Below, one piece after another: positions 1-7,926 of a DNA stretch of 64,000 nucleotides. The position numbers and the translations under genes were made by a program. The stretch is from Nonomuraea purpurea (GTDB lineage: Bacteria > Actinomycetota > Actinomycetes > Streptosporangiales > Streptosporangiaceae). The notes beneath the pieces were generated by a model. That model was not told the DNA's origin. It ran no database searches and saw only the letters and a program-made list of their open reading frames with translations. The stretch covers positions 1-64,000 of the forward strand of contig NZ_JBHSBI010000045.1 of the NCBI RefSeq assembly GCF_042650645.1, written 5' to 3'. Numbering within the stretch: the stretch's first letter is position 1; the number at the start of each line of letters is the position of its first letter.

Positions 1-2
1 AG

Positions 3-407
3 CCCGCTGCATTGAAAGGTGCACGGCGGGTTCGGGCCGGGGGCCACTGGAAAAGGACCTGCACCAGCAGACACCTCGCCAGTGGCCTACCGGTACTTCA
101 GCACACAGCTTCCGGTCTCGGTGGCGGTCTCGTCGTGGTGGATGTTGTCGGCGTCGGCACTGACTTGGCTCGGATCGAGGTGACCGATGACGGGGCGGAC
201 ACCATTCCGCGTCCGCGCTTGTCCGATGGCCTGGATTCTCGTGGGCGGGGCCTGAGGCTGGTGGAGCAGATCTCGACCGCCTGGGGGCTGCGCCAGTTGG
301 GCCGCTCGCGGCACCTCACGGTCTGGGCGGAGTTCCCCACAGTGATAAACGCCGCGCATCTGTGCGAGGCGACCAGCAATGTTCTGATGCGAGAGATCGG
401 GGCGTGA
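3..407 (+). CDS. Truncated HATPase/anti-sigma-kinase-like protein, C-terminal part
   Basis: The reading frame is open from the window edge. Its last ~90 residues match the C-terminal half of the GHKL ATPase fold of actinomycete anti-sigma kinases: a D-D-G-A-D box (VTDDGADTIP), then a glycine box and helix (GRGLRLVEQI), then a terminal strand (HLTVWAEF). The N-box helix that should precede HTASGLGGG is not recognisable; the upstream residues (RRVRAGGHWKRTCTS) look non-native. Either the gene starts outside the window or it is a 5'-degraded remnant; a TTG at 12 is the first possible start. Its stop overlaps a GTG of the next small frame. Its role, if intact, would be ATP-dependent partner switching. 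Confidence 0.5.
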   Translation, partial: PAALKGARRVRAGGHWKRTCTSRHLASGLPVLQHTASGLGGGLVVVDVVGVGTDLARIEVTDDGADTIPRPRLSDGLDSRGRGLRLVEQISTAWGLRQLGRSRHLTVWAEFPTVINAAHLCEATSNVLMREIGA

Positions 408-562
408 GCTGGATGTGGTGGTTTCCGCCGCACGAGCAGCCCGAGGCAGCCAGATGGCGCAGTCGCGCTGACAGACCGCATGGATGCGGCGGGCCTCACG
501 TCAGCCCGCCGACATCGCACTACGAGAAGGGAGTGTGGAACGCTCCGAGCCAGGACCCATGA
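404..562 (+). CDS. Possible 52-residue small protein coupled to the upstream gene
   Basis: A GTG codon at 404 overlaps the TGA of the preceding frame (GTGA), the usual geometry of translational coupling. It encodes a 52-residue peptide starting VSWMWWFPPHEQPE, rich in Trp, Pro, His and Arg. Its own stop overlaps another ATG (ATGA at 559), which opens a further 21-residue frame ending at 624. I recognise no family. Codon bias is weak and no cysteine pattern of a peptide precursor is seen. It could be a real small downstream gene or chance. Confidence 0.25.
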   Translation: MSWMWWFPPHEQPEAARWRSRADRPHGCGGPHVSPPTSHYEKGVWNAPSQDP

Positions 563-945
563 TCCGCCCGAGCGCGGAGCCTGATGTGATCGTACGGCGA
601 ATGAGACGGGGTGTGGTGATGTGATGGCGTCCCCCTTTGGGGCGTCGCGGGGACGCCAACTGCCGCCCGCATCATCGCATCCTTGCGGGTGGCAACGCGG
701 TTGATGCTCCTCTACTGGTACAGGGTCGAGCGCCCGCGTTGCCACCCACCCAATTTCGATTTCCGGTGGACACGTGGGAGAAGGTCCAGGCCGGTCAGTA
801 CGGTCGTAGATGCATCAGGTTCTGCCCCTCGAACCGTATGAGGCTGCGGCACGGGAGCATCCATCGTTCGAGATGCCTGAAGGAGCTTCACGATCACAAA
901 GAGCTGCGGTCCTGTCCGGGGCTGTTAGAACTCCAAGGAGGCATC
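563..945 (+). other. 383-base intergenic stretch before the radical SAM gene
   Basis: No convincing gene lies here. Frames of 21 and 26 codons follow the small ORF in overlapping steps (559-624, then ATG at 624). A 61-residue frame at 810-995 runs into the radical SAM gene in another phase and resembles nothing I know. The stretch does hold a compact hairpin array (626-747) and a good Shine-Dalgarno (AAGGAGG, 935-941) for the radical SAM start at 946. A promoter could not be assigned with confidence. Confidence 0.5.
626..747. repeat. Array of three inverted repeats (hairpin-forming)
   Basis: Three perfect dyads sit side by side. A 9-bp arm GGCGTCCCC (626-634) pairs with 649-657. A 6-bp arm CCCGCA (666-671) pairs with 684-689. 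A 14-bp arm GGGTGGCAACGCGG (687-700) pairs with 734-747 across a 33-base loop. The second and third overlap, so they are mutually exclusive. This could be a structured leader RNA of the radical SAM operon, a terminator/attenuator, or a small mobile-element remnant. Confidence 0.55.
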
Positions 946-1905
946 GTGCAAGAAGGCAAGCTTCTCGACTTCGTATGGTGGGAGATCACGGGTAAGTGTC
1001 AGCTTTCCTGCGATCACTGCTATGCATCGTCAGGTCCCGACGGAACGCACGGAACCATGACTGTCTCCGACTGGCAGCGCGTCATCACTCAAAGCAGCGA
1101 AGCGGGCGCGACACTGGGACAATTCATTGGGGGCGAGCCGACGCTGCACCCGGCGTTGCCCCGCCTCGTCCGGTATGCCCTCGATAGCGGCATGCAAGTC
1201 GAGATTTACACCAATCTCGTCCACGTCACGCCGGAGTTGTGGGACCTATTCCGACTACCAGGGGTGCGGCTGGCCACCTCCTACTACTCCGATCAGCCCG
1301 AAGAGCACGAGGCGATCACCAAGCGTCCCTCCTTCAAGGTCACCACGAAGAACATCACCCGTGCTCATGAGCTGGGCATACCCATCCGCGCCGGAGTGAT
1401 CGGCATACTCGAGGAGCAGCGTAGCCAGCAGGCAATCGGCCTGCTTGAACAAGTGGGCATCGCCGACATCGGATACGACGACCTTCGGGAAGTCGGGCGC
1501 GGCGTCCGGGAGAACGGACCGGGCGTCGATCAACTCTGCGGCAACTGCGGGGACCGACAGATCGCCATCTCGCCCACGGGAGAGGTCTGGCCGTGTGTCT
1601 TCTCCCGTTGGTTGCCGATGGGCAACGTTCGGGAGACCTCTTTCGCAGACATCCTTGTCAGTCGGCGCTTCGCGGAGATCACGGGCCAGCTTCGGGAAAC
1701 GTTCGAAGTTCGGGCCAAGTGCGCGCCGGACGAGTGCAACCCCAAGTGCGGGCCGTCGTGTGGCCCCGCCTGCCAGCCGCAATATCGGACACCGTGCAAC
1801 CCACGCAAAGGATGCAGCCCTTCCTATGGGTCGTGTAACCCCGACAAACGGCTGTGCGACCCTGATAGGAGTTGCAAGCCGAATCAGTGCCGACCCAAGA
1901 AATAG
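946..1905 (+). CDS. Radical SAM protein with cysteine-rich C-x-P repeat tail
   Basis: A 319-residue radical SAM enzyme. Near the N-terminus the C-x3-C-x2-C cluster motif (Cys18, Cys22, Cys25) binds the SAM-cleaving [4Fe-4S] cluster; GGEP follows around residue 65. Around residues 198-230 a SPASM/twitch-like segment (LCGNC, then SPTGEVWPC, then PMGNV) suggests an auxiliary cluster. The last 61 residues hold 11 cysteines, and every one is in a C-x-P triplet. The GTG at 946 is preferred because AAGGAGG lies five bases upstream; the frame stays open upstream to 637 but with unconvincing sequence. It forms an operon with the phosphotransferase and ATPase genes. Substrate unknown; no precursor peptide was found nearby. 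Confidence 0.85.
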   Translation: MQEGKLLDFVWWEITGKCQLSCDHCYASSGPDGTHGTMTVSDWQRVITQSSEAGATLGQFIGGEPTLHPALPRLVRYALDSGMQVEIYTNLVHVTPELWDLFRLPGVRLATSYYSDQPEEHEAITKRPSFKVTTKNITRAHELGIPIRAGVIGILEEQRSQQAIGLLEQVGIADIGYDDLREVGRGVRENGPGVDQLCGNCGDRQIAISPTGEVWPCVFSRWLPMGNVRETSFADILVSRRFAEITGQLRETFEVRAKCAPDECNPKCGPSCGPACQPQYRTPCNPRKGCSPSYGSCNPDKRLCDPDRSCKPNQCRPKK

Positions 1906-1917
1906 GAAGATCCTTGC

Positions 1918-2763
1918 GTGACCGCTGAACATCACGAGCCTGACGGGCAACGCGCGTTCCTACGTCGCCTTCTCCGGGAGGGGGCGACGCGGCTGGGCGT
2001 CGTCCCTGTCGGTGATGTGGTGTTCGGCTGGCGAGACCGAACCATCGGATCGGTCGTCACCACCCATGGCGGCCGATTCTGGCTCCGGACCACCGCAGAG
2101 CATCAGGACTGGGCTCAAGGGGAACCGTGGACGGGTAACCGCGATGCGGCAGGGATCACCGGTGTCCCGAAACCGGAACTCCTCGCGCGGGTGGAGTGGC
2201 AAGAACCGCCGGTTGGCATGTACGCCGAGCTGATGACCTATGTTCCGGACAAGCCGTGCTCTCCCACGTCTGAACTGCTGGAGCCCTTCATCGCTCCCGA
2301 GACCTGGTGGCAGGATCTCCGCGCGGCACTTGACCAACTCGCCGCGCAAAGTACCGCCAGGGGTGAACACGACCCTGATGCAGTGGTGCGGGAACTGGAG
2401 GACTTGTACGCTCGCCGTCTGGATCTCCCCCGTCCGGTCCTGCGTACCGAGCACACTGATCTCCATTGGGCCAACCTGACCACTCCACGCCTGTGGATAT
2501 TGGACTGGGAGTACTGGGGGGCCGCCCCGGCCGGGTACGGGGCGGCGCTGCTCTACTGCCACAGTCTGCTCGTGCCCGAGACGGCCGCGAAGGTCCACGA
2601 GGTGTTCGCGGACCTGCTCGACGCTCCTGGCGGACAGGTTGCGCAGCTCAGCGCCGCGGCCCATATCCTCGGGCGTGCGCATCGCGTAGACGATTATGCC
2701 GAGCTGCAACATCCGGTCCGGAAACACACGCATAAGCTTCTCGACGTGGCGGAAAGGCGGTAG
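1918..2763 (+). CDS. APH-fold phosphotransferase
   Basis: A 281-residue protein of the aminoglycoside phosphotransferase / choline kinase fold. The catalytic loop is visible as H-T-D-L-H-W-A-N (catalytic Asp181, metal-ligand Asn186), followed ten residues later by ILDWE (Asp196) in place of the kinase DFG. The N-lobe lacks an obvious glycine-rich loop, as is usual in this superfamily. A GTG start at 1918 follows the radical SAM stop by 12 bases, and the next gene starts two bases after its stop, so the three genes are almost certainly co-transcribed. The substrate could be a small metabolite or a modified product of the operon; antibiotic inactivation is possible but not indicated. Confidence 0.75.
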   Translation: MTAEHHEPDGQRAFLRRLLREGATRLGVVPVGDVVFGWRDRTIGSVVTTHGGRFWLRTTAEHQDWAQGEPWTGNRDAAGITGVPKPELLARVEWQEPPVGMYAELMTYVPDKPCSPTSELLEPFIAPETWWQDLRAALDQLAAQSTARGEHDPDAVVRELEDLYARRLDLPRPVLRTEHTDLHWANLTTPRLWILDWEYWGAAPAGYGAALLYCHSLLVPETAAKVHEVFADLLDAPGGQVAQLSAAAHILGRAHRVDDYAELQHPVRKHTHKLLDVAERR

Positions 2764-2765
2764 AC

Positions 2766-3494
2766 GTGCTGCTGACGCAACTTGAAGTTTCCCGTCTCCC
2801 AACTGACTGGTCTGCCGCGCTCCCTCTGGTTCGCCATCTTGCGACATATGGGCTGACCTTCTCCCACCGGGTTTCGTTTCTGGTGGGTGAAAACGGATCA
2901 GGGAAGTCCACCTTGGTAGAGGCCATCGCCGACGTCTGCGGCATCAACTCCGAAGGTGGTAAGGCCGGTACAAAATACGCATCGACGGGGGCGCCCTCTC
3001 CGCTGGGAGAAGTGCTTGACGTCGAACTCACCGCGATGGGGCTTGAACTCCTTCGCGGTCCCCGGCGCAAGCGGCGGGGATTCTTCCTCCGTGCCGAAAC
3101 GCTCTTCAACCTGGGACAGAACGTGTCCGGCATGCATGGATTCTGGGAGGACGACCTCACGGAGCAGTCACACGGCGAAGGGTTCTTCACGGTTCTCGAT
3201 CGCATGGTGTCCGGGCCGGGACTTTATCTGATGGACGAACCCGAAGCAGCCCTGTCATTCCAGTCTTGTCTTCGCCTGATCGGTCTCATGCACCGCGTCT
3301 CGCGCGAAGGCGGCCAGGTCATCTGCGCCACCCACTCGCCGATCCTGGCCAGCCTTCCAGGAGCGCAGATCATCGAACTGGGCGAGCATGGCATCCGGAC
3401 CACCGAGTGGGAGAAACTCCAGTTGGTCGACGACTGGCGGCGCTTTCTCGCCAAGCCGGACTTCTATCTGCGGTACGTCGTGGAGAGCGACTGA
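2766..3494 (+). CDS. AAA/ABC-type ATPase (COG3910-like)
   Basis: A 242-residue soluble ATPase. Walker A is GENGSGKST (residues 41-49), a degenerate signature is SHGEG (136-140), Walker B is LYLMDEPEAALS (from 154), and the switch histidine is in ATHSP (His191). This is the predicted-ATPase group related to SMC/RecF heads rather than a transporter ATPase, and no permease gene is near. The GTG start two bases after the phosphotransferase stop implies translational coupling. Such proteins occur alone or in accessory and defence-like operons. What it acts on here is unknown. Base composition is lower in GC than the genes downstream. Confidence 0.8.
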   Translation: MLLTQLEVSRLPTDWSAALPLVRHLATYGLTFSHRVSFLVGENGSGKSTLVEAIADVCGINSEGGKAGTKYASTGAPSPLGEVLDVELTAMGLELLRGPRRKRRGFFLRAETLFNLGQNVSGMHGFWEDDLTEQSHGEGFFTVLDRMVSGPGLYLMDEPEAALSFQSCLRLIGLMHRVSREGGQVICATHSPILASLPGAQIIELGEHGIRTTEWEKLQLVDDWRRFLAKPDFYLRYVVESD

Positions 3495-3508
3495 CACGCA
3501 CGGGGCGT

Positions 3509-4348
3509 CTACGCCGGATCGCTGGTGAGGAACGTGCCGGTTTCGTCGGTCATCCGCTCGTACTCGTCCAGGCGGGCTTGCGTGCGTAGCGGCGCGGCGT
3601 CGGCCATGGCCTCCACCAGGGCCATGGCCAGCGCCAGCGGCGCCGCGTGCGAGTCGAAGACGAGGCGGTCGCCGACGGGCGCGTCCAGGACGATTTCAGC
3701 AGGGAAATCGGATTTATCCGTTATAGCTGCCACCCGAAGTCCCAATTTTTCGGCGTACTCCAGTGCTTGTACGGCTTCCACCGGATATCTCGGCAGAACC
3801 ACGGCCACCACCCACTCCGCGCCCGCCCGCCGGGCCGCGTGCAGCCCGTCGACCAGCTCGGAGCCCCCGTGCGTGAGCAGCCGCACGTCGGGATGGATGC
3901 GGCGGGCGTAGTAGGCGAAGGTGGTGGCCAGCCCGCAGGAGACCCGCAGCCCCACCACGGGCAGCGGCTCGGTGGCGGCGAGTTGCTCACCCAGGTCCTT
4001 GAGCGGGAACGCCGACAGCCGCTCCCGCACCAGGGCGAGATTGCGGATCTCGCAGTCGATCGCCCCGCGCAGCAGGCTCTCCTGGGGCTGCTCCACCGCG
4101 CCGCCCAGCACGATCGGCCGCAGCGCCTGCCGCAGCTCCGGATAGCCCGCGAACCCCAGCACCATGGCGAACCGCGTCACCGACGGCTGGCTGACGCCCG
4201 CCCGCTCGGCCAGCTCCACGCTCGACAGGAAGATGGCCTCATCGAGATGTTCGCCGAGGTAGTGCGCGATCCTGCGCTGCACGGGCGACAACCTCCGGCC
4301 ATCCAGCAGCACGCTCAGCCGATGCCCACCGTGATATCCGTCCGCCAC
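3509..4348 (-). CDS. MurR/RpiR-family transcriptional regulator
   Basis: A 279-residue regulator with an N-terminal RpiR helix-turn-helix (roughly residues 10-77; SSVELAERAGVSQPSVTRFAMVLGF is the recognition region) and a C-terminal SIS sugar-isomerase-like sensor domain (about 115-245). It starts at GTG 4348 after GGAGG. It lies directly downstream of and co-oriented with urocanate hydratase, so it probably controls histidine degradation by sensing a pathway metabolite. RpiR-type regulators are known for hut genes in some bacteria; here this is inference. Codons for about residues 186-215 are unusually AT-ending compared with the rest of the gene. It is convergent with the ATPase gene. Confidence 0.88.
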   Translation of the reverse strand: MADGYHGGHRLSVLLDGRRLSPVQRRIAHYLGEHLDEAIFLSSVELAERAGVSQPSVTRFAMVLGFAGYPELRQALRPIVLGGAVEQPQESLLRGAIDCEIRNLALVRERLSAFPLKDLGEQLAATEPLPVVGLRVSCGLATTFAYYARRIHPDVRLLTHGGSELVDGLHAARRAGAEWVVAVVLPRYPVEAVQALEYAEKLGLRVAAITDKSDFPAEIVLDAPVGDRLVFDSHAAPLALAMALVEAMADAAPLRTQARLDEYERMTDETGTFLTSDPA

Positions 4349-4416
4349 GCCACCTCCAACAATGTCCGCCGGGCATTCTCATCCCGCGACCGCCGGCGGC
4401 CACCCGAAACCCCCGG

Positions 4417-6063
4417 TCAGGACTCCCGCATGGGGATACGCACGCCGCGCTCGGCCGCCACGTCGGCGGCCCGCTCGTAGCCGGCGTCCACGTGCCGCAT
4501 GACGCCCGTGCCCGGGTCGTTGGTGAGCACCCTGTTCAGCTTCTCCCGCGCCAGCGCGGTGCCGTCGGCCACCGTGACCTGACCGGCGTGGATGGAGCGG
4601 CCGATGCCGACGCCGCCGCCGTGGTGGATCGACACCCACGCCGCGCCCGAGGCGGTGTTGAGCATGGCGTTCAGCAGCGGCCAGTCGGCGATCGCGTCGG
4701 ACCCGTCGGCCATGGACTCGGTCTCGCGGTACGGGGAGGCCACCGAGCCGCTGTCGAGGTGGTCCCGCCCGATCACGATGGGGGCCTGGAGCTCGCCCGA
4801 GGCGACCATGTCGTTGAACCGCTCCCCCGCGAGGTTCCGCTCGCCGTAGCCGAGCCAGCAGATGCGCGCCGGCAGCCCCTGGAAGTGCACCTTCTCCCCG
4901 GCCTTCCTGATCCACCTGGCCAGGGCCTCGTTCTCGGGGAAGAGTTCGAGGATGGCCCGGTCGGTCGCGGCGATGTCAGCCGGGTCTCCGCTCAGCGCGG
5001 CCCACCGGAACGGCCCCTTGCCCTCGCAGAACAGCGGCCTGATGTAGGCGGGCACGAACCCGGGGAAGTCGAAGGCGCGGGCGTATCCGGCCAGCCGCGC
5101 CTCGCCCCTGATGGAGTTGCCGTAGTCGAAGACCTCCGCCCCCGCGTCCTTGAACCCGACCATCGCCTCGACGTGCCGCGCCATGGAGGCCCTGGCCCGC
5201 TCGGTGAAAGCGGCCGGGTCCTTGTCGCGCTCGCGCTCCATGTCCTCGAAGGCGACGCCGAGCGGCAGGTACATCAGCGGGTCGTGCGCGGAGGTCTGGT
5301 CGGTGACGATGTCGATCTCGGCGCCCCTGGCCAGCAGCGCGGGCACGACCTCGGCGGCGTTGCCGACGACGCCGATCGACAGGGGACGGCGGGCGTCGCG
5401 GGCCTCGTAGGCCAGCCGCAGCGCCTCGTCCACCGACTCGGCCCGCACGTCGAGGTAGCGGTGCTCGATGCGGCGGGTGACCGAGCGGGGGTCGCAGTCG
5501 ACGCAGATGACCACGCCGCCGTTCATGGTGACGGCCAGGGGCTGGGCCCCGCCCATGCCGCCGAGCCCGGCCGTCAGCGTGATCGTCCCGGCCAGCGACC
5601 CGCCGAAGCGGGCCGCCACCGCCGCGAACGTCTCGTAGGTGCCCTGCAGGATGCCCTGGGTGCCGATGTAGATCCAGGAGCCGGCCGTCATCTGCCCGTA
5701 CATGGTGAGCCCGGCCGCCTCCAGGCGCCGGAACTCCTCCCAGTTCGCCCAGTCGGGCACCAGGTTGGAGTTGGCGATGAGCACCCGGGGCGCCCACTCG
5801 TGGGTGCGGAACACGCCCACGGGCCGCCCCGACTGCACCAGGAGGGTCTCGTCGCCCTCCAGCGTGGTGAGCGTCCTGACCAGCGCGTCGAAGGAGGCCC
5901 AGTCACGTGCCGCCCGGCCCGAGCCGCCGTAGACGACGAGCTGCTCGGGGTGCTCGGCGACCTCCGGGTCCAGGTTGTTCTGGAGCATCCGGAGCGCCGC
6001 CTCCTGCGGCCATCCCTTGGCGGTGATCGTCGTGCCTCGCGGCGCGCGCACGCTGCGGCTCAT
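4417..6063 (-). CDS. hutU: Urocanate hydratase
   Basis: A 548-residue urocanase, full length for the family. It catalyses urocanate to 4-imidazolone-5-propionate, the second step of histidine catabolism, using tightly bound NAD+ as an electrophile. Seen: the conserved N-terminal segment GWPQEAALRMLQNNLDPEVAE, the YGG motif, and the glycine-rich NAD region GLGGMGGAQP (about 166-175). The ATG at 6063 has GGAGG six bases upstream; a frame to 6087 is open but not needed. A 16-bp palindrome sits just ahead of the ribosome site. No hutH, hutI or hutG is in the window, so the pathway genes are scattered. Confidence 0.95.
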   Translation of the reverse strand: MSRSVRAPRGTTITAKGWPQEAALRMLQNNLDPEVAEHPEQLVVYGGSGRAARDWASFDALVRTLTTLEGDETLLVQSGRPVGVFRTHEWAPRVLIANSNLVPDWANWEEFRRLEAAGLTMYGQMTAGSWIYIGTQGILQGTYETFAAVAARFGGSLAGTITLTAGLGGMGGAQPLAVTMNGGVVICVDCDPRSVTRRIEHRYLDVRAESVDEALRLAYEARDARRPLSIGVVGNAAEVVPALLARGAEIDIVTDQTSAHDPLMYLPLGVAFEDMERERDKDPAAFTERARASMARHVEAMVGFKDAGAEVFDYGNSIRGEARLAGYARAFDFPGFVPAYIRPLFCEGKGPFRWAALSGDPADIAATDRAILELFPENEALARWIRKAGEKVHFQGLPARICWLGYGERNLAGERFNDMVASGELQAPIVIGRDHLDSGSVASPYRETESMADGSDAIADWPLLNAMLNTASGAAWVSIHHGGGVGIGRSIHAGQVTVADGTALAREKLNRVLTNDPGTGVMRHVDAGYERAADVAAERGVRIPMRES

Positions 6064-6074
6064 CGTGACCCTCC

Positions 6075-6090
6075 TGAATGACAACATTCA
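6075..6090. promoter_or_regulatory. 16-bp palindromic operator upstream of hutU
   Basis: TGAATGACAACATTCA is a perfect 6+4+6 inverted repeat. It lies immediately upstream of the GGAGG ribosome site of hutU on the minus strand, where a bound repressor would block elongation or initiation. TGAAT/ATTCA half-sites fit the kind of dyad bound by RpiR-family proteins. The RpiR gene two positions away is the obvious candidate ligand; this is an inference from position. Confidence 0.5.
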
Positions 6091-6117
6091 TCCATGTCAC
6101 CCGCAGACTACAACGCC

Positions 6118-7824
6118 TCAACTGACGAGGAACTGCGTGGCCGCCAGCTCCCGGTAGAGCTCGTCCTCGCCGACCAGTTCGTCGTGCCGGCCGACCGCCC
6201 GCACGCCGCCCGCGTCCATGACGACGATGCGGTCGGCGTTGGTCACCGTGGACAGCCGGTGCGCGATGACCAGCACGGTCGTCTCGGCCGCGACCTCGGC
6301 GATGACCTCGCGCAGCCGCAGCTCGTTGACCGCGTCGAGCTGCGAGGTGGCCTCGTCGAGCAGCAGCAGCCTGGGCTTGCGCAGCAGCGCCCTGGCGATG
6401 GCCACGCGCTGGCGCTCACCGCCCGACAGCAGCACGCCCCGGTGCCCGACCGGCGTCTCCAGCCCCTCGGGGAGCCTGGCCACCAGGTCGTCGAGGCGTG
6501 TGCGGGCCACGGCACGCAGCAGGTCCTCCTCGGTGGCGTCCTGGGCGGCGAACATCAGGTTCTCCCGCAGGGTGCCGGCCAGCACGGGCGCGTCCTGCTC
6601 GACGTAGCCGAGCGCGGCTCGCAGCTCGGTCAGGGACCACTCGCGGATGTCCCGGCCGCCGACCGTGATCGTGCCGCTCTGGTGGTCGTAGAAGCGCTCG
6701 ATCAGCCCGAAGACCGTGGACTTGCCCGCCCCCGACGGCCCCACCAGCGCGGTCAGCCCGCCGGGCGGAACCGCGAAGCTGACCCCGTCGTGCACGAGCG
6801 GCCGGTCGTCGCCGTACCTGAAGACCACATCCTCGAACGTGATGCCGACCGGCTCGGCGGTGTTCGCGGCCGGGGCGCCGACCGGCTCGGCGGGCAGGTT
6901 CTCGATCTCCTTGATCCGCTTCAGCGCGGCCAGGCCGTTCTGGAGCTGGACCCCGCCCTGGACGAGCTGCCCGATCGGCGGCACCAGGTAGAACAGGTAC
7001 AGCAGGAACGCGATCATCGACGAGACGTCCAGCGTGCCCGAGGCGACCCTGGCGCCGCCGACCGCCAGCACGGCCAGGAACGCGATCTGCACCGCCATCC
7101 ACGTCGCCACCCCCGCGAGCGACGACCATCCCGCGACCTGCAGGCCCCGGTCGCGGGCGCGCGTGGCCGCGACGCCGACCACGGCGATCTCCCGCTCCTC
7201 CGCGCCGCTCGCCTTTACCGTCCTGTACGCCTGCAGCGCCCGGTCCAGCACCGCGCCCATCTCGCCCACGGCCTCCTGCGCGGCCAGTTGCGCCCGCTGG
7301 ATCTTCGGCATGATGAGCGCGACCAGCCCGCCGATCACCACGACCACGAGCAGTGTGACCAGCAGCAGCACGCCGTCCATGGTCGCCATCATGATGATGG
7401 CCCCCACCAGCATGAACGCCGAGCTGATCGAGTCGACGATGCCGTTGGTCAGCACCTGACGCAGCAACGTGGTGTCGCCGGTGACCCGCGAGAGCAGGTC
7501 TCCCGGCTTGAGCCGGTCCACGTCGGCCACCTTGAGACGCAACATCCGGTCGACGAGCTTGCGCCGGGCGCCGAGCACGATGCCCTCGCCGGTGCGCTCC
7601 ATCAGGTAGCTTCCTCCGGCCGACACGACGGCGCCGACCAGCACGGCCACGGTTAACCCGAGCAGCGGGCCGGCCATCGACTGGTCCTGGCCGAACGCGT
7701 CCACCACGTATTTGGCCAGCAACGGCATCGCGAGGCCCGCCGCCGAGCCGATCAAGCCCAGCAGCCCGCCCAGGACGAGGATCTTCCTGTGCGGACGGAT
7801 GTAGGCGAGCAACTCCTTGATCAC
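6118..7824 (-). CDS. ABC exporter, fused permease and ATPase
   Basis: A 568-residue half-transporter of the multidrug/lipid exporter class. A six-helix transmembrane domain covers about residues 10-295, followed by a nucleotide-binding domain: Walker A GPSGAGKST (362-370), signature LSGGERQRVAIARA, Walker B LLLLDEATSQLD and H-loop IAHRLST. It should work as a homodimer in the cytoplasmic membrane; the substrate cannot be told. The GTG at 7824 (V-I-K-E-L-L) has GGAGA four bases upstream and is preferred over the open frame to 7926, which overlaps the promoter. Expression is probably repressed by a regulator binding the two operators at 7895-7937. hutU lies 54 bases downstream. Confidence 0.9.
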   Translation of the reverse strand: MIKELLAYIRPHRKILVLGGLLGLIGSAAGLAMPLLAKYVVDAFGQDQSMAGPLLGLTVAVLVGAVVSAGGSYLMERTGEGIVLGARRKLVDRMLRLKVADVDRLKPGDLLSRVTGDTTLLRQVLTNGIVDSISSAFMLVGAIIMMATMDGVLLLVTLLVVVVIGGLVALIMPKIQRAQLAAQEAVGEMGAVLDRALQAYRTVKASGAEEREIAVVGVAATRARDRGLQVAGWSSLAGVATWMAVQIAFLAVLAVGGARVASGTLDVSSMIAFLLYLFYLVPPIGQLVQGGVQLQNGLAALKRIKEIENLPAEPVGAPAANTAEPVGITFEDVVFRYGDDRPLVHDGVSFAVPPGGLTALVGPSGAGKSTVFGLIERFYDHQSGTITVGGRDIREWSLTELRAALGYVEQDAPVLAGTLRENLMFAAQDATEEDLLRAVARTRLDDLVARLPEGLETPVGHRGVLLSGGERQRVAIARALLRKPRLLLLDEATSQLDAVNELRLREVIAEVAAETTVLVIAHRLSTVTNADRIVVMDAGGVRAVGRHDELVGEDELYRELAATQFLVS

Positions 7825-7894
7825 CGCATCTCCTTTCACGACATTTCTGGATCGTGCAACGAACGAACGTGCGCGTTCCACACCGCACGACAGG

Positions 7895-7910
7895 GTCAAC
7901 CTAAATTGAC
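7895..7910. promoter_or_regulatory. Operator copy 1 (GTCAA-N6-TTGAC)
   Basis: GTCAACCTAAATTGAC is a 5+6+5 inverted repeat that contains the presumed -10 box (TAGGTT on the minus strand, 7898-7903) of the ABC exporter promoter. The same dyad recurs at 7922-7937, with centres 27 bp apart. A dimeric repressor bound here would block RNA polymerase. MarR- or PadR-type repressors of exporters use dyads of this size; no such gene is adjacent. Confidence 0.6.
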
Positions 7911-7926
7911 GACCTAAGTATGTCAA
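7898..7926 (-). promoter_or_regulatory. Promoter of the ABC exporter
   Basis: On the minus strand TTGACA (7921-7926), a 17-base spacer and TAGGTT (7898-7903) make a near-consensus housekeeping promoter 75-100 bases ahead of the exporter start at 7824. Both hexamers lie inside the two operator dyads, so the promoter is probably tightly repressible. Confidence 0.65.

Noticed and set aside
810..995. 61-residue frame just ahead of the radical SAM gene as a peptide precursor
   Set aside because: It runs into the radical SAM gene in another frame, has no cysteine or core-like C-terminus, and no ribosome site of its own.
4492..6081. Long open frame antisense to hutU
   Set aside because: A shadow of high third-position GC; its product is compositionally biased (Pro, Arg, Gly, His) and resembles nothing, while the minus-strand hutU is complete.
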